From NCBI RefSeq assembly GCF_000150275.1, contig NW_002060946.1, positions 1,113,815-1,177,814 of the forward strand: DNA of 64,000 bases, in the 5' to 3' direction. Below the pieces are notes generated by a model. That model did no database searches. It was not told where the DNA came from and was given only the letters and a program-made list of their open reading frames with translations. The position numbers and the translations under genes are program-made. Origin of the DNA: Trichoplax adhaerens. Taxonomy: Eukaryota; Placozoa; Uniplacotomia; Trichoplacea; Trichoplacidae. Numbering within the stretch: position 1 is the first letter of the stretch; each line of letters begins with the position of its first letter. Shown one piece after another: positions 31,309 to 46,380 of this stretch.

Positions 31309-34300
31309 TCATTGTTGAGCAATTTGCTTGCTTAACTTTTCCATATTACTTTTGAGAACTCCATTCATTGGGTTCAATATGTATGCCTTTTCGTAGAATT
31401 CTTGAGCTGTTTTTAAATCGTTCTGTAATTTAAAATAGTTAAAATATAGAATTTAGAATAAGTTACAATATTCTGATTTTCGAATTAAAAAGTGATCGAT
31501 GTTGATGTTATCTACCTGTATATGTCTAATTACGCCAATGTGCATTAGGGCACTAGCATGTCGAGGATTATGTCTGACACATTTCAGATAACTCTATGAG
31601 AAGGAAGAGAAATTTAAAATTGTAAGTCATTTTTAATTAATGGTAGCCTGTTTAAGCTCAAAAATGTCGTAGCTCTATTATTCTCATGCAATATGACCCG
31701 ATAGAAAATATATGGCATAGATGCTGTACCTCTTCTGCTTCATGATATCGTTGAAGATCTTTTAACGCTTCCCCTCGCAAGAAGTGTAAATCAGAATCAT
31801 TTGTGAATGTTTTTAGAGCTTCTGCTGTAATTTTCAATGACTTAAAAGAATAAAAATGGCTATGTAAGTTAATAGTGATGTAATCGAAAACTTTAATTCC
31901 AACAAATATAAGCACAAGATGTGGTTTTAATGCAAATTATTCCACTATTACCTCTTGTGGATGCTTGTTTACAGTTAAAACGCTGGCTAATAGTTTACTT
32001 GGCTCCAGTTCATAGTTGGTGTTTTTGAAAACAGTTATCATATTTCTTAATTTGGATATGGCTTCCTTCGTCTTTCCTAAGTTGGCTAGACATTGGCTCT
32101 AGGGACGTTTACAAGTGAATAGTTAATCAAAAGTTGAGATCCATCAATTAATTAATTGTAAGAGCAATACAGCGCTATATACTCTAAAAACTTACGTAGG
32201 CTAGGTTAAAATCATATCTTTTGGGACGTTGATGTATGGCATCCTCTAGTACAACTGCGGCTTCTTTATAGCGTTTATGATCCAAAAGTAAGGTAGCTAG
32301 ATAGTATAATGTCTCTGGACTACGTTCAATATCTAAGGCTCTATTAAAATATGTGAGTAAACCAATATTAATACACACTTAACTAGCAAATCTATTAAAT
32401 TAAGTTTGCTAAGTAAAATTTAATCGTATATTTTCAGTAATGAAGATTAAGTTTTATACACACTTAATTATCATACCTTCGGTAGTGTTTCTCTGCCTGA
32501 TCATTTTGGCCAAATTTTCGTAATAGCCTCCCTTTGTTTACTATTGCAACATGATGGGCTGCATTAAGGCTTATAGCCATATCATAAGATTTTATCGCAT
32601 CATGCTGACGCCCTATAAGGAATTTTATAGTTAGCAAAAAGCGTGAAATATTTCGTTGATATACATCTATAATAATACTAATTGAAAAGACATCATTTGT
32701 GATACTGTCTGAAATGGTACGACAAGAATTATTACGCTTGCAAGTGATAATAACATTAAATAAAGAATAGAGTTAGCTGTTGCCTTTTGCTAATACTAAA
32801 GTAGCTATTTTAAAAATGATAGCAGATACTGATTTCTTTAGAAGTTCATTTAGAATTTTAAGGTATCGTGTAGGAAATTAACTATAGAATCGCAAAATTT
32901 ACTGATATGATCAATCGCTACAATTGAATTACAAGTAATTGTTCGAAACCTAACCTAGTTTTGTTAAGTGGACTCCATAATTATTATAAACATCTGCGGA
33001 ACGAGGAAATTTACGAAGCATTTTCTCAAATAGTTTTGATGCTTCATCCATCCTATCCATTTCGCCAGTTGATGCTGTCAGAGATATCCAAGGACCCTCA
33101 AAAGAATCTTCAATACTATCCAGCATGATCATAATGTAACAAAATAATTTTTTGATATTACAACTAATTTTCGACAGATGTAAATGAACAACCTTGTTTT
33201 TTTTAATTTGAAAGTACCTAATGGCTTTCTTAAACATCTCTACAGCTTTGATTAATTTTCCCTTCCGTCTTTGAAATCAGATCGCGATCAATAAAATTGA
33301 TTAGTTCGATAGTAATTAAAGAATTCTGACTTACATAGTTATTCGATGGTAAATCTTCTTGGACTTAAGAAAATTTAAATTAATTTAGTCTACCTTAGTA
33401 AATTCCCGTAATTAAAGTAAGCTCTGGCGTGGTATGGATTATGGAGGATGGCTTTTTGATATAATTCTTCTGATTCCTAAAATATCCATAATTAAATATT
33501 GTATATAATGAAAATGATAGGGAACAGATCAAACAGAAAATCTTTACTACTAAAGACTACAAATGTTTTAAACATCTATAAAATTAAATTGCAATAACTA
33601 TAACTCTATTTTACCTTTTCATCTAGAGTTATTGTTGCTAAATTATTGCTTGAACTGGCATGATCGGGTGCAATCCTTAACAGAAAATAAGTATTAAAAT
33701 AAGAAAGAAAATAGTTATCAATCTATAATGTAGATTCATAAATAGCTGAACATACCTTAAAGCAGTTTTATAAGCAGTTGCTGCTTCTTGTAAACGATGA
33801 TGATCTTTTAAGTAGTTAGCGTAATTATAATAAACTTTAGCATTATTGGGTACGACTTCAATTGCAGACCTTAGAAAAGAAAAGAAATAGAAATTAATTA
33901 AAATATAGCTATAGCTACTAAATAATCAGGAGGTGAGATTGCTTTATTTAGTAAATGCATAGTCTCAATACCGTAAAACTATACATGTAAACCGATACGT
34001 TATTGATCTTATGATGCATGTATTGAGAAGATTAAGCTATACTAAATTGATAAACAGCATAGAATTGAGGACGAACAATTTACATTTATGAATATACATA
34101 TACACATACTATTCTTACCGGAATAGTGACTCTCTCGTTTTCCAAACGTTATTGCGACTAACAGTTCTGCAAGAAAAGATGATTAGCCAAGCATAGACGA
34201 GGATGCCCAGAGTCAGCTTTAACTTGTAAGATAGTCTGGTTGCCCAATTGGATAGTTGATTTAATCCTAGTACCACTATTATGCAAAACCCCATACTAAA

Positions 34301-37300
34301 AAATTGAAGAATTAATAGTTGGAATGGATTGCTTAAGTAACGCAGAAGCTAAACTGAGAGTTATAAATTTATTGTACCTAGGAAGATAGAGAACTCTTTC
34401 GGCCACAACAAAGCCAACAGGAAAGAAGAGATTTAATGCTGGGATGAAAGGGATAACTAATAAAGCGAATCCAATAGTAAGGGCTTGACTTTCATTATCT
34501 TTCTGAATAAAAGAATGAGAAAAGTTAAAATTAATCCAGTACTCTAGTTAAACGATTACTCTTAAAAGATTAATTAAGGATCTACGCAGACTTATAAGAA
34601 TAATAGAGGCATAAACTTACCTGTTGAAATTTTAAGAATGATGAGGCTAGGCCAGATAAATTGTGCATTAACCATAAATAAAAGCATAATGAGTAAAAAT
34701 TACGTATGTCTGTTGGCTTTTCAATTAATGGAATTGAACCCATCTGCCAGTCGTAACAAAGATCGCGAGGATATAGTAACAACCAAAAATTAAACGCAGG
34801 TAAGTAACTCAATGTCATAACTCGAGTTAGACGCTGTTTTGCAAAGATAGCTGGGTTATCATGTTGGCTAAAATTTGGCAGTTGGCCGTTCATAATCCAT
34901 ACACGAAAGGACATTAAGGCAATCAGCTGTAATTAAAGAAATAGTATTTAAGCATTACTAATTGAGCTACTTTAAGTGTGGTAAGCATTGTCAGTATAAA
35001 AAGTATCTATTGAATTAATATATATGTATTCTATCTTGTATTAGAAGTCATTACATAGACTGCCACCAAACCAAATCGCCACATTAGAGAAGATCCATGA
35101 AGTTTTAAATAATGGCTATCGAAATGATATAAGCATCTAATAGAAATTAAAAATCATCATTGGATGGGAACCTTATCTGTGATTTTTGTAATAGAAGTTA
35201 TTTTAAATTTTTGATTGAGGATATAACGTCTTTTCTACATATTTTTATTATAGAAAGTTACGACAGTGCTATAAAAAGTACAAGAATAAAATTTAAAATA
35301 GACGTTTATAAAACTATCTATCTAATACATTATTGTTAAGAGTAGTACTGATGCGTAGATATGAATTAATTAATATACATGTATAAGGTTCACATTTAAG
35401 CTTTATTGACGCGATAATGACGGAAGCATCTATCTAATTATATTTAGTTATTTATGATATCATTGGTATTTTACGTTAACAATATCCTTCATAATAGAAT
35501 ACGATAGTAAATATGATGGTACATTATGAATATTAGTCCTGTAACTAGACAAAATATTGTTTAACATACCTTCGAAAACCTTTTCTAGAAGCTACAGCAA
35601 CATCGTAAGCCATACAAACCGCAATAACTGTAATACCTTGTTCTTTACTTAGCATCGCCACAAATGTAAAAATAAAACAATATAATAATTCTTTGATTGA
35701 GGTAGTCTTTGCAAACTCATCCTGTCAATAAAAATTAGTCAGAATGAATAGAAATTAACCCTCTATTTACTATATAATTCATGTGTTCAGTTTATCGATA
35801 CATTGCCATTAATACCTTCATAAATAGATAATAGTAAAAATTAGATAATCACTACTGTTACTAGCATAAAAGGCTTAAGTTATGGATAAATTATTTACCA
35901 ACATGTAAAGATTTATATTTAAGATGAGTGCAAGAAAGTAATTTTATTATAAAATTTAAGAATATAAATGGCCGCTTTTGTTTATTGAATAAGAGTTTTA
36001 TACCCACGGTATACTGTAGTTTATAACTAAAATTCAATATTTATTTTTCGAAAATGCCAAGATGGCTTATTATTGCAAGAAAAGGATAAAGGTGGGCTAA
36101 CGAATCAATTTAGTCTTTAATTCAAAATAATTATTAATAGTACGATCTAAGTTTTACTGACTAGAAGAGATCAAATATGCTAATGTAGATTAATTTCGAT
36201 TTATACATCAATTTCAAATTGTATATTCTGTATAACGTGTAAAACTACACATAGTCTAATACTATAATCTAATGCATCCAACGAGTAGAAACTATATTTA
36301 TTCTGCCTAATCGGTAATAAAATAATACTTATTGATAATATAAATTACAACAGTATGTATATTTGTAAAATAAAGCTAGCTAGATGAAATAGATTTTGTT
36401 ATTATATGTAGCAAACTATTATTCCAAATTAGGGCCCTACAAATAATTACAACGTGTACTGTACTGTAGACAAATATATAAGAACGATATTTATCCGCGT
36501 CTAAAAATTAAGTAAATGATACACTTTTCCCAATCGTCCTAATTGATTGTACTACTCATTCATTGTAATTCTGACATAAATGGTAAGTTCAAAAGACTAA
36601 GGAACACTTAATACCAACGGTTTGCCTCTCATTTTGTAAACATCCTCTCCTTTTCATTGAAAAGAAGTTGGTATTGTATCATGTCTATGATCAGCGACCT
36701 AAATACTTTATAAATATGGAATACACTTCTACAACTAGAATATTAGTGCTTTAACTACTTTGTAGTGATTACTACTTTGAGCTTATTCCTTTCTCTTCTA
36801 GGATAAGTCTTTGCCGTTACAGATAGTATCTCTATAACTATATATGCAGACGATTTTAAATAAATTTCCATCTAGCTGTATAGCTTAAAATATAGCCAAA
36901 CTTATCATCATATTATAATAGCAATCATTCATTATCGGTCAAATGTAGTATTGCACAATCATAATTCAATAGAAATGAGCCAAATTAGATATGATGAGGC
37001 GATTAAGTCAATAAGAGTGTGTATCCATTTTTCAGGGGACGATATTAATCAATTATAAAGAAATATTTAGCAACTAAATGAAACTGTTATTATTGGAAAA
37101 ATAAATATCTAACGCTGTTAATGGATCAAAATTATCTCAATGTCAAATTAAATAACATACTGATATTAAGAAGAACAATAATTAATCGTCCTCACTATAC
37201 GTATACTTTAGCCTACCTTAGAGATCTTGTCGTTTTTCAAGCCAACACATCTGTGCAAATAAATGAGATAAAATAATAATATTCAAGGCAAATACGATTA

Positions 37301-40300
37301 AAAGCCTTACTATTGTTTGCATTAAATTATCAAGAAGCTATCAGCGTCTTGTGACTAGAGCAATAAATAAGGTTAAGATATTGATTTAGATCGCTTGCAT
37401 AAAATGATTCTTCTTATTACTATTGATTTTTAACTACTAGCTAAAGTGAGATTTAATTCAACTGGGGCATTTATAGTAATCAGTAGAATTAATGTATTCT
37501 CAGTTTCTTAACTACTGACTATTGGCATACTATCGATAGTATAGAAATTTTGTCATATACTTTTTTAACAATGTTATAATTTTCCTAGCGATTAATGGAT
37601 TTCGTAGAAGGTAATCTAGTATCTGTAATTACATCATCGACAATTGGAAGCTATTCTATCAATCATGACAAATAGACATCTTTATATTGACAAGGCATTC
37701 ATATGTGTTTAACTATTGGTCAATGCTTCTGGGGAAAGCATTTATGTTCGGTCCCAGTAGGAAGTCTATTGCCTTCGGCACCCTGTCGGGAATTGGCTTT
37801 AAGTCTAAATCGTGGATAACCTTATTATAGATACTATTCCTTTACTATCGGAAGATCTGTAAAAATCTACTGATGTTATTCTATCGTAGATTTAACAGAA
37901 TCTATGGGATAAAACGCTGGATGTACTATAAGCTTTCCTCAAAGTAATCGTAGAGCGGATAAGACTATCTGGCTAGTTAGGATTAATCTATTCTAATGAT
38001 CACCAAGAAAGATTAACGTTAGGACAGTATTGGATAGGAAATTAAAAAATTTTGGGGCTTAACATAATCTTAAGCAGATTTATAGTTGGCATTAATAAGT
38101 CTAAAGGTTAATAACATGATATAACATACTGTAGGCTATTACTTACTTGGCATACGTATAGAATGCTAATAGAAAGAATAAACACGATAAGATTTCTGCC
38201 CTTCCGACGATTCCGGCCACCTGGTTAGTCGTCAATAATCAAAAGGATGATATTTGAATAATATTGCTCACGGAATCATTTAAACATTAGCCAATAAAGT
38301 GCAAATATCATGTCGAGTTTAATTTAAATTTTTTTTTTGCATGATAATACATTATATTCAATTAAGATAGAGTAGTTATTGTCATTTCAACAGACGGTAA
38401 AAAGTTTTTCTAATTACATTATTCGACTGATCAGCTGGAGAGTAACTCTATCGCATTATCCAAGCAGTTATATCGTTTTCAATATAATCTTGTACGTAAA
38501 ATTAGCAACAAATAAAAATGAATGGATCAAGGTAAGAGCGATCATCTTCTATATCGTATTGTTATTGCAATTAAGAACTGGCGCCATCGCTAATTTAGTT
38601 TGACAATAATATTATAATCAACATGGTCGCCTTGATCTATTCTGATTCTACGTGACTGATTCATTGATTATGTTATCCACGCTGAATTGTTGGTTTGTAT
38701 TAAAACAGTTTTTGATCAATTTATACAGACATGATTGTCTAGTTAATGGATGGTTTGCTAACAATAAAGACTTCCAAAACTCATTCTTTTAATAGCTTAG
38801 TCTAAATTACTACTTTAGTTGATATCCCTTTAGAACAAAAAATTTAAAATATTTTTATAAGTTAGCCGGGATTTTTTTTCGGAGATTGTATCAAAATTTC
38901 GACAGGATTTTACCGTTAAGTACCCTACTAAACGCATGACCTTAACGATACTAGCTAGAGTTACGTACGAATATATGATTGATTACGGACAATCCTGACA
39001 GTTAATCTTTTTCTTTTTAAGGTTTGTGTTAAGGGAGTCTTCGACGTACTGCTGTACTGTTTTAGTAGATTTCAAGGCATCAGAAATTCAGTTAATTTAC
39101 TGTATAGTAATACGGCAGCTGTAGCTGTATCAACAGGAATGAGCCAGCATGATTAACTTTAATGGCTAGTTTTTTGCTGATCACGTTATTCTGTTATACC
39201 TTTGTCAGGGAAATAAGCAGCTATTTTAATGAATATCTCAAGGAAGCTGTATGTTATTTGGCAGGTTTCCAAGCATAACATTGTTATTGTAAAATCTTCA
39301 TTGAAAATTACATCAAAGTAAAGCAATAATAATATCGCGAATGCTATCCTCCATCATGGAGTAGTGTTGTTTCCATGCCCAACTAAGCTGCTAAATTCTG
39401 TAATGATATTATAGCAACTAATTTATATGCAATATTGACTGCATTTAAGGGAAAAGTGGGATCTATTTTATATTGGATCTGTCTTATCTTTATGGTTATC
39501 TTGGTTTGTGGTTATATATGAGAACAAGTTATTTCTAGGTACTCTTTGCTAATAAGATTTCCATGAACTAGAAATACTTGCAGCCATCTTGATAATCCTA
39601 TTATTGTGCTTGTTTAAGGTTTAGTAAGGAAATGAAGCATCGAAAATATTTCTAAAACATTACAAAATGACTTCTTAAGCACAATCGTATAAGTGTGCAA
39701 GGAAATTGATCACGATAATTTCCTAATTAGAGCTAAAACTTTAACTTTTGTACTGAGGAAATTTAATTTCATTGATTCTATCAAAGATTGAACGCCGAGA
39801 CAAACGGCGAGCATATTCTCAGTACAGTCATGATTTATAGTATTCAACGATAGATCAAGTTGCTATTAAACTGATTAATCATTCTGTAATAAATTGATAC
39901 TATCACGGTTATGTTATGCCTAATTTTTGCACTAATTTCAAAAAACTTGATGCAAAAAGATAAAAATATATGATGGCTAGATCGAAACTTGGCACACTCA
40001 TACATTGGCTATCCAACGTTGCTATCGAAGTATTATTTACGGATTCAATTTAGCATTCATTCAGTAAAAAGGATCACTAGATAGAGAGTAGCTGTTTTTC
40101 AATATAGACAATTTTTCTATTATCGATGTGATTACTTTTGGGAATGAGAATATTCTGTGTTCTACCTACTAAAGGCAGTGTATGCTTTTAATGATAATCA
40201 TGCAAGGAGATTGGTGCATATAATAAAGTATCGATTCTACATTTCAATAATTAATCTGACAGCTGTAATGGGAGTGCTTTCCTTGTCCTTTAAACTATAG

Positions 40301-42195
40301 TAATTTTTGCGCGCCATCGCTAATTGCTTAAAGGGAGATCTTACTGAAACATTGGATAGATTATGAAACAGCTTTTCCAGATGTCTATCGATGCACACAA
40401 ATGATAAACGACAATATCCTATTTCGGATATTATGATAACCTTGGAGATTGGACAGGTTGAAATTAAAAAAGTCTAGGAATCAGTTTACTGGACTTTTTT
40501 GTGCTATTTGATTTAGGAATTAAGGTATTACCCTTCTAGATTAGGCTGGTTTGAGGTTATTAGACATAATGTGTGCGGCAAGATGAGAAGATGAAGCAAA
40601 ATAATAATTATTTTATGTTGGTATCTTAAGCAAACAATAACAGCATGGGCAAATAAAGGAATAAAGCATAGGATGGATAACTGGATTACTAATATAGCAT
40701 TTGAACAATGGCTAAAGTGTAGAATACAATATTATTGAAATGAATTTTTTCCCATAAAAAAAAATCACTATGCAACGTAGCCATTAAACGAGCGACTACA
40801 GTATTGAATACGCTATTTCTTTCAACGGGAATGATACTGTATAAGAAATGAGTTTAATTGAGTTATGATAAGGAAAAATGAAGGAAAAAGCTTCATGTTT
40901 CGATAGTTGAATTGAAGCCTAAGGAACCCATTTTGATTCTGCACTTGGTGATGTTCCTATTTGACTAACGATAGTGAGAACTTTTAATATGGACTAGGGT
41001 GTGATATGAAAGGATTGAGTACAAGACGAATGGAATTTGTTATGTCTGCATAGAATTGATGTCCCAATTTTTTTATCTTTCAAATCAAAAAATTGCAAAT
41101 GATTAAATTGAGCAGGAAAATAAAAGCAAAACGATTGTAAACGGTAGAAAATCAAAAAAAAGACAGCACGTATCGTTCGATGAGTAAAATATCTGACGAT
41201 AGTTGCCCTTATGCTACATAATATGTAAAAATTAAATGCAAGATGTTAATGATTTCTATTTTCAAATCGGGTTGTCAATCTCTATCATCTCGATGATTAT
41301 CGAGCTCTCTATCAAATTTAGGTTATTTTGTGTATATGTAATGCATCGATATTAATAGGTCTTTTATGTCGTTGAATAACAATTCTATCCACCTTAGTTC
41401 ACTAGTAAAACATTGCTCAAAGTGATTATTACTTCGTTAAACAATAACAGTAATCCTTTAGAATAACAATAACTTAACTGCTTCGGTATGGATAGGATGG
41501 ACAGCGAAGAGGATAGCAGTTAGAAAAGCTAATTGGATGGACATTCGTAGCAAACGATGGCAGATAAAAAGGAATATCGAGCAAACCATTGCATGAAGAG
41601 CGATATTGACGATATGATAGCCATTAGGATGTAATCCATGCAGGTAGAAATTCCATCGAAATGTTGCAATGGTGAAAGGGCGATAAGATTTATGACTATT
41701 AGGGTTAGACATGGATGTCCCCCAAAAATCATGATGAAAAATTTGCCACCAACTGGCATTACCAACAACATCTTGATTCTCGACAATGGCGTAGATATCA
41801 TCATGAACCAATTGACCATCTAAACTATTGATATAGCATAAACAACTAATGATAAAAGTGAATCCAAGGCTAAGATAGAAGGATAATTGTGGTAGATAGG
41901 GTAGATAACATGGAATCAAGGGTGATAATCTATTGCTTTCATTAGTCTTTTGGCCATGGATAAAGGCTGAACATGATGAGCGATTTTTATGAGTTAATGT
42001 CGTTGTTGCTGTCGATGATGTCGTGTTTGTTGTTGCCGTTGTGTTGGCCATCATGGTATGATTAATTTTACTTGGTGTACTCGATGTTGGCTTGCCTTGA
42101 AGAATAGTCACTTGATGATGATGATGATTATGCGATAGCCATGATTCAATGGGCTGTTCACGTTTTTTAGGGCGAAAACGGGATGAAAACACCAT
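31309..42195 (-). CDS. TMTC1: TMTC1: ER membrane O-mannosyltransferase with TPR domain
   Basis: 19 exons, 953 residues: 42195-41479, 38220-38147, 37250-37217, 35721-35570, 35136-35061, 34926-34621, 34502-34378, 34295-34119, 33869-33756, 33675-33615, 33476-33394, 33268-33218, 33115-32955, 32612-32477, 32340-32196, 32098-31952, 31840-31730, 31593-31516, 31422-31309; phases agree throughout. TMTC proteins are GT-C enzymes that O-mannosylate cadherin domains in the ER lumen. Diagnostic sites: VHDD (Asp132-Asp133, catalytic-type DD of the first luminal loop), [62 protein letters not shown]. TPRs run from about residue 554 to the end. The DNPAIF/LTR segment and the first TPRs match TMTC1 better than TMTC2-4. 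The roughly 95-residue N-terminal extension (His run, Thr/Asn-rich) is unusual. Exon 3 is only 34 bases. Exon 5 (donor GTCTAT) and exon 13 start are the least certain joins. Confidence 0.93.
38221..41478 (-). other. Large first intron of TMTC1
   Basis: This 3.3 kb intron separates HTEA from VAGIVGRAE, with a GTTAAG donor and AACCAG acceptor. No embedded gene is recognisable. Confidence 0.65.
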
Positions 42196-43725
42196 GATGG
42201 TGGCGATGTCAATGGATTAAGAATATTTGCTAATGCGATTATTCCTGCGGATTTATATTGTAATAATTGATTATGTTCTGTTCTGGCTTAACTCTTTTTT
42301 TTATCCTGGCGCTATACACGTGGTACATTGATGTTGATATAATGTAGAGGTGGATTCTATACATGTTTATTTTTCGGGTTAAATGATACAAAAGTTATCT
42401 AAATAAAACAAGTTGATTCTCTCTTCGAACAATATGACATTCCTTTCTTTTCAACTCTTCCCCGCAACGACGTCATATTATGTCCATATTTATTACGCAT
42501 GATCTACGGATAAACCAATCAATCGCTTATTTGATGAATGGAAAATAGGAAAATTGAGTAATAATGAGTTGGGCAGGGAAGCAGAGATGTAAAATGATCA
42601 GTTTTATGTACTTACCATCAAAAGCTTGGATAAATACAAGATACAAATATTCATCGCTACCGTAGCGAATAGGAAGAGTTAACGAGAGATTTCTATTACA
42701 GACTGGATAGATTAAGCGAGGGCATTTATCGTTTCGGTCATGATTTTATTAGCAATTAGATAATACTGCTATTTTTATGAAAGGATCAATCATTTTTATC
42801 ATCTATTTTCACTTCCATCTGCCTGTAAATGATATGTATCAAGTTGAGTTTGCTCTAGAGTTGCAAGTTATTGCAAGCTTTTGATTCCCATATGCTTCCT
42901 ATCACGTTAACTTACGTATTTCTTGTTATCGTTGAATAACTTTCTATTCAGTTGGATCATGTCTTTATTAATGGGAATAATAACGATAACAGCTATAACT
43001 TATAAGATGAATAAAATGATAATCAGTAGATATAGTATAGCAATTTCAACTGCAATAGATCAATACACCGTCATCATTTGTGGTAAGAACAATTTACCGT
43101 TGTTGAATCACGACAACGCGTTTGCTAGAAATGCTATCTATCAAAGTGATGTAATTAAGTAATCATTATAATGAGTAAGGTAAATGAATTTTGGCATCTT
43201 TTATTGCCATATCAATGCTAAGATAGAGTCTCAGGTTGCATTGTATGCTAGCTAGAACAATATATTATTTTAAATCTGAGTAAATGACCAACTTGATGTC
43301 ATGAGATTGATATGGCCAGTCATGGAAACATAGCTAGTAAATTGCTCTGCAAGACATGGAAATTACAAAATTGAAGCTATCGATATCAAAAGTTAATGTC
43401 AATGTTATTTAACTTAAAAAGTTGCAATAGTTGGAGAAAGAACGGTCAAAGTAAATTAGATTATCGTCATCATTGATGTTCTAGGACACAATTCGGTATT
43501 TCATAAACAGGAACAAAGAAAAATATTTTAAATTCACCTTCAATCTGGCAGCTCAATTATTGATGAAAATTTGATTGTATCATAATACTTTAAGAATAGT
43601 AGTCATTTCCTATATTAAGATATCGAGTAAACGTGCGAACTAAATCAATTTAGATTACTGTCCATAATAAAACGATGCTGTTAGATTGAGTCGCTACGTA
43701 AGTGTTTAATGCTAGGGGTAATATT

Positions 43726-44285
43726 GAATTTCCATCAGGCGGTTTCGGATGAATGGGCCCACTACAATATGTTAAATAAATGGTAGCAAAATAGAACTAC
43801 CTTATTACAGTAGGATAAGCTTAGGGTTAAACAAATGTTTTTGCCCTTTATATTCAAACAGTGTAAGCACAGCATAATGTAGTCATGGCTGAATACTTAA
43901 TATCTAGTGCAAATGTAAGGATTACTATCTTAAAAAGAAAAGGCTGTACATGTTGTGCTAGAAACATCTAAGTATGAATCATAACAACATAGAACACACA
44001 AATTTTGAATTTCCATCAGGCTAATTCAGATGAATAGGCCCAGTACAATATGTTAAATAGATGATAGTAAAATAGAACTATCTCATTTCAATAGGATAAG
44101 TTTAGGTAGGAACAAATATCTTTGCCCATTATATTCAAATAGTGCGAGCAAAGCACAATGTCGTCATGGTTGAAAGTTTGTCTTTTGCTAATGTAAAGAT
44201 TACCAACTTAAAGAAAAGGCAATAAATTTTATCTTTAAAAAAATCCAAGTATGGATCGTAACACCATAGCACACGCCAAAAATCA
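43726..44285. repeat. Two-copy tandem duplication, about 281 bp
   Basis: Copies start at 43726 and 44007 with GAATTTCCATCAGGC. They keep the same order of blocks (ACAATATGTTAAATA, AAAATAGAACTA, AATAGGATAAG, TTTGCCC(A/T)TTATATTCAAA, AGCACAATGT) along their full length. Confidence 0.85.
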
Positions 44286-44640
44286 CTTACATTATTGATA
44301 ATTATTTGATCCTAGGCGCTATTAGCACTAATCGTGACATTAAAATTTTTGTACAAAAATTGTATGATGATGAGCTATAAGGTTAATGGTGTGTCGCTAC
44401 ATACACATTTTTAGCTCAACTGTTGTAATTTTAATATTTACTGACGGGGTTGGTACTTAAGTAAGCAAACCTTGGCATACGTGTATACGAATTGATACCC
44501 GAAAATCGCTTACATTATTGCTAACGATTTGATCTTTGGCACTGTCAGTGCTAATACTTACATTAAAATTGTTGTAAAATAAATTGTGATGAGCTTATAG
44601 GTTATTGGTGTGTCACTACGTTCGCATTTTTAGCTCTGCT
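44276..44640. repeat. Second tandem duplication, about 232 bp period
   Basis: Copies start near 44276 and 44509 (AAAATC(A/G)CTTACATTATTG). They share ATTTGATC, GTGCTAAT, ACATTAAAATT, GGTGTGTC(G/A)CTAC and CATTTTTAGCTC. It directly abuts the 281-bp duplication but is unrelated in sequence. Confidence 0.8.
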
Positions 44641-46380
44641 AGGTACCAACAACAAGTACACGTCTTAAATCGGCATATCAATCTTGATTTTGCTTTAGCC
44701 TTGGGGAAATATGTCATTTATTTTTTAGATTAATGGCTATAGTAACTAGCTTTTACTATAGTTGTGGTAATCCACAGAATCACAATCTAGCAACTATCCT
44801 AAAGCTATTAATAAGTCAACTAAGGACCAATGTTGTTATGAAATACAATCTTAATTTTAATCTTAAGCTAAATATGAATTACAAGCATAAATGACTTTAA
44901 AATTTATAAAGTAAAACAATTAGATAGATTTATGTCTTAATTAGCAAATTCTATACTCGTATGTTTTGATCTCGCAATGAAGTAACTAAATTAAACAGCT
45001 ATTTCCTCTGATAGCAAAACCAATTGCGTGATAGGCTAACTTAGCTTTATAATATAGATAGCCTAAAGTATTTTTAACGTCTTCTTATTTCAGAAATTTC
45101 ACTCAACATAGCGGTAGTTAGTTAATAAATATATCAGAATAAATTGATCAGCCTTACTTACGCTATCTATAATTACTAAACAAGAAAATATCTCCTGGTT
45201 TTAGGAAGGTGATAGTACTGATTAAAAATAAAATTGATAGAGTGATATGAATAGGAAACGTATCATTTCAGTTCTTCTAATGGTAAATGATGCAGAGCAA
45301 TTTCCTATTATTATTACTACAAGATACATTCAGTAATAGATATAGAAGCGATTAGATATCTTATAACGACAGCGAAAGTTCATTTTAAACTTCAAAATGA
45401 GGCTAAGATAAGTTATATTTCGAAGAAGATTTTAATCGATTATGACTTCTAGAATTAGAGTGCAAGATCAAGAAGTGTAAATAACTTTAATAAGAAAAGT
45501 TTACAAATAGGGCTAATTAATATTCTTTAAATGTCAAAAACTTTAAGATTCAGATTCAAAGGTGATAGAAAATAATGATTCTTGTAAATAATCCCAGATA
45601 AAATCTTACATAATGGAAAAATGATAAATCTAGCAACCACAATGCTGCTCGCTTTTTTAATATTTGGAGTTGTTTAATAGTGCATATAAGCCATTCAAAA
45701 CTACATATAAGTATTAATACCCGTGATTTAGATTTAAAAATCTATCTACTGAAAACGAATCAATCATAAATCTTGGTGATGCGATTAAAAAAATATTGTC
45801 CGGATTGACAAATGTCCTAATTTTAACTGATTGTCATACAATTCAACTGTCTACTGACAGCCACGATAGAATATCCCATGTATTTTACTAATCTGGAGTA
45901 GTAATGAATATATGAGTGCCCAAAATAGAGTTCATTCAGGGCAAGACAACATAATAAATTAGAAATATGAAAAATTATTCTTGATTAGACCATTGAATTT
46001 GTACCGTACCTTTCAATCTCCGAGTTTTATAGGCAAAAATGAATCGAAAATTAATTCTAACGTAGAATGATTGATATTTAAATTGAAAATAGTTCAAATC
46101 TGTCCAATAAATTAAATTATACTTGTATTTGATCTCAAACACAAGTATGAATCTCAAGTTAAGGCTAAGCTTTACATACTATCATCCACAACCGATCAAA
46201 TAAAAATTAGTGTAAGGTCAAGCTGTGGAAAAGATTGGCCACTTATATTACATTATTGTCTTTGGATTAAGGATATCGCGAATTACTCTTCGGTTCTAAT
46301 GTAAACGGATAGGAATAAATTATGCAGTGTCAATAGAGACCTTTAATCTATACTATAGTTCTTAGGGGATCGAGAAAAAA

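Larger units (their letters stand above)
42196..46380. other. Intergenic between the downstream GPCR and TMTC1
   Basis: Both neighbours are on the - strand, so the TMTC1 promoter should lie just above 42195. The region contains two adjacent tandem duplications (43726-44285 and 44276-44640). Open frames at 42923-43162 and 45975-46157 show no motif. Confidence 0.5.

Noticed and set aside
41638-41823. 61-residue + strand frame, and the - strand frame 41529-41819
   Set aside because: Both lie inside TMTC1 exon 1 in other frames; they are shadows.
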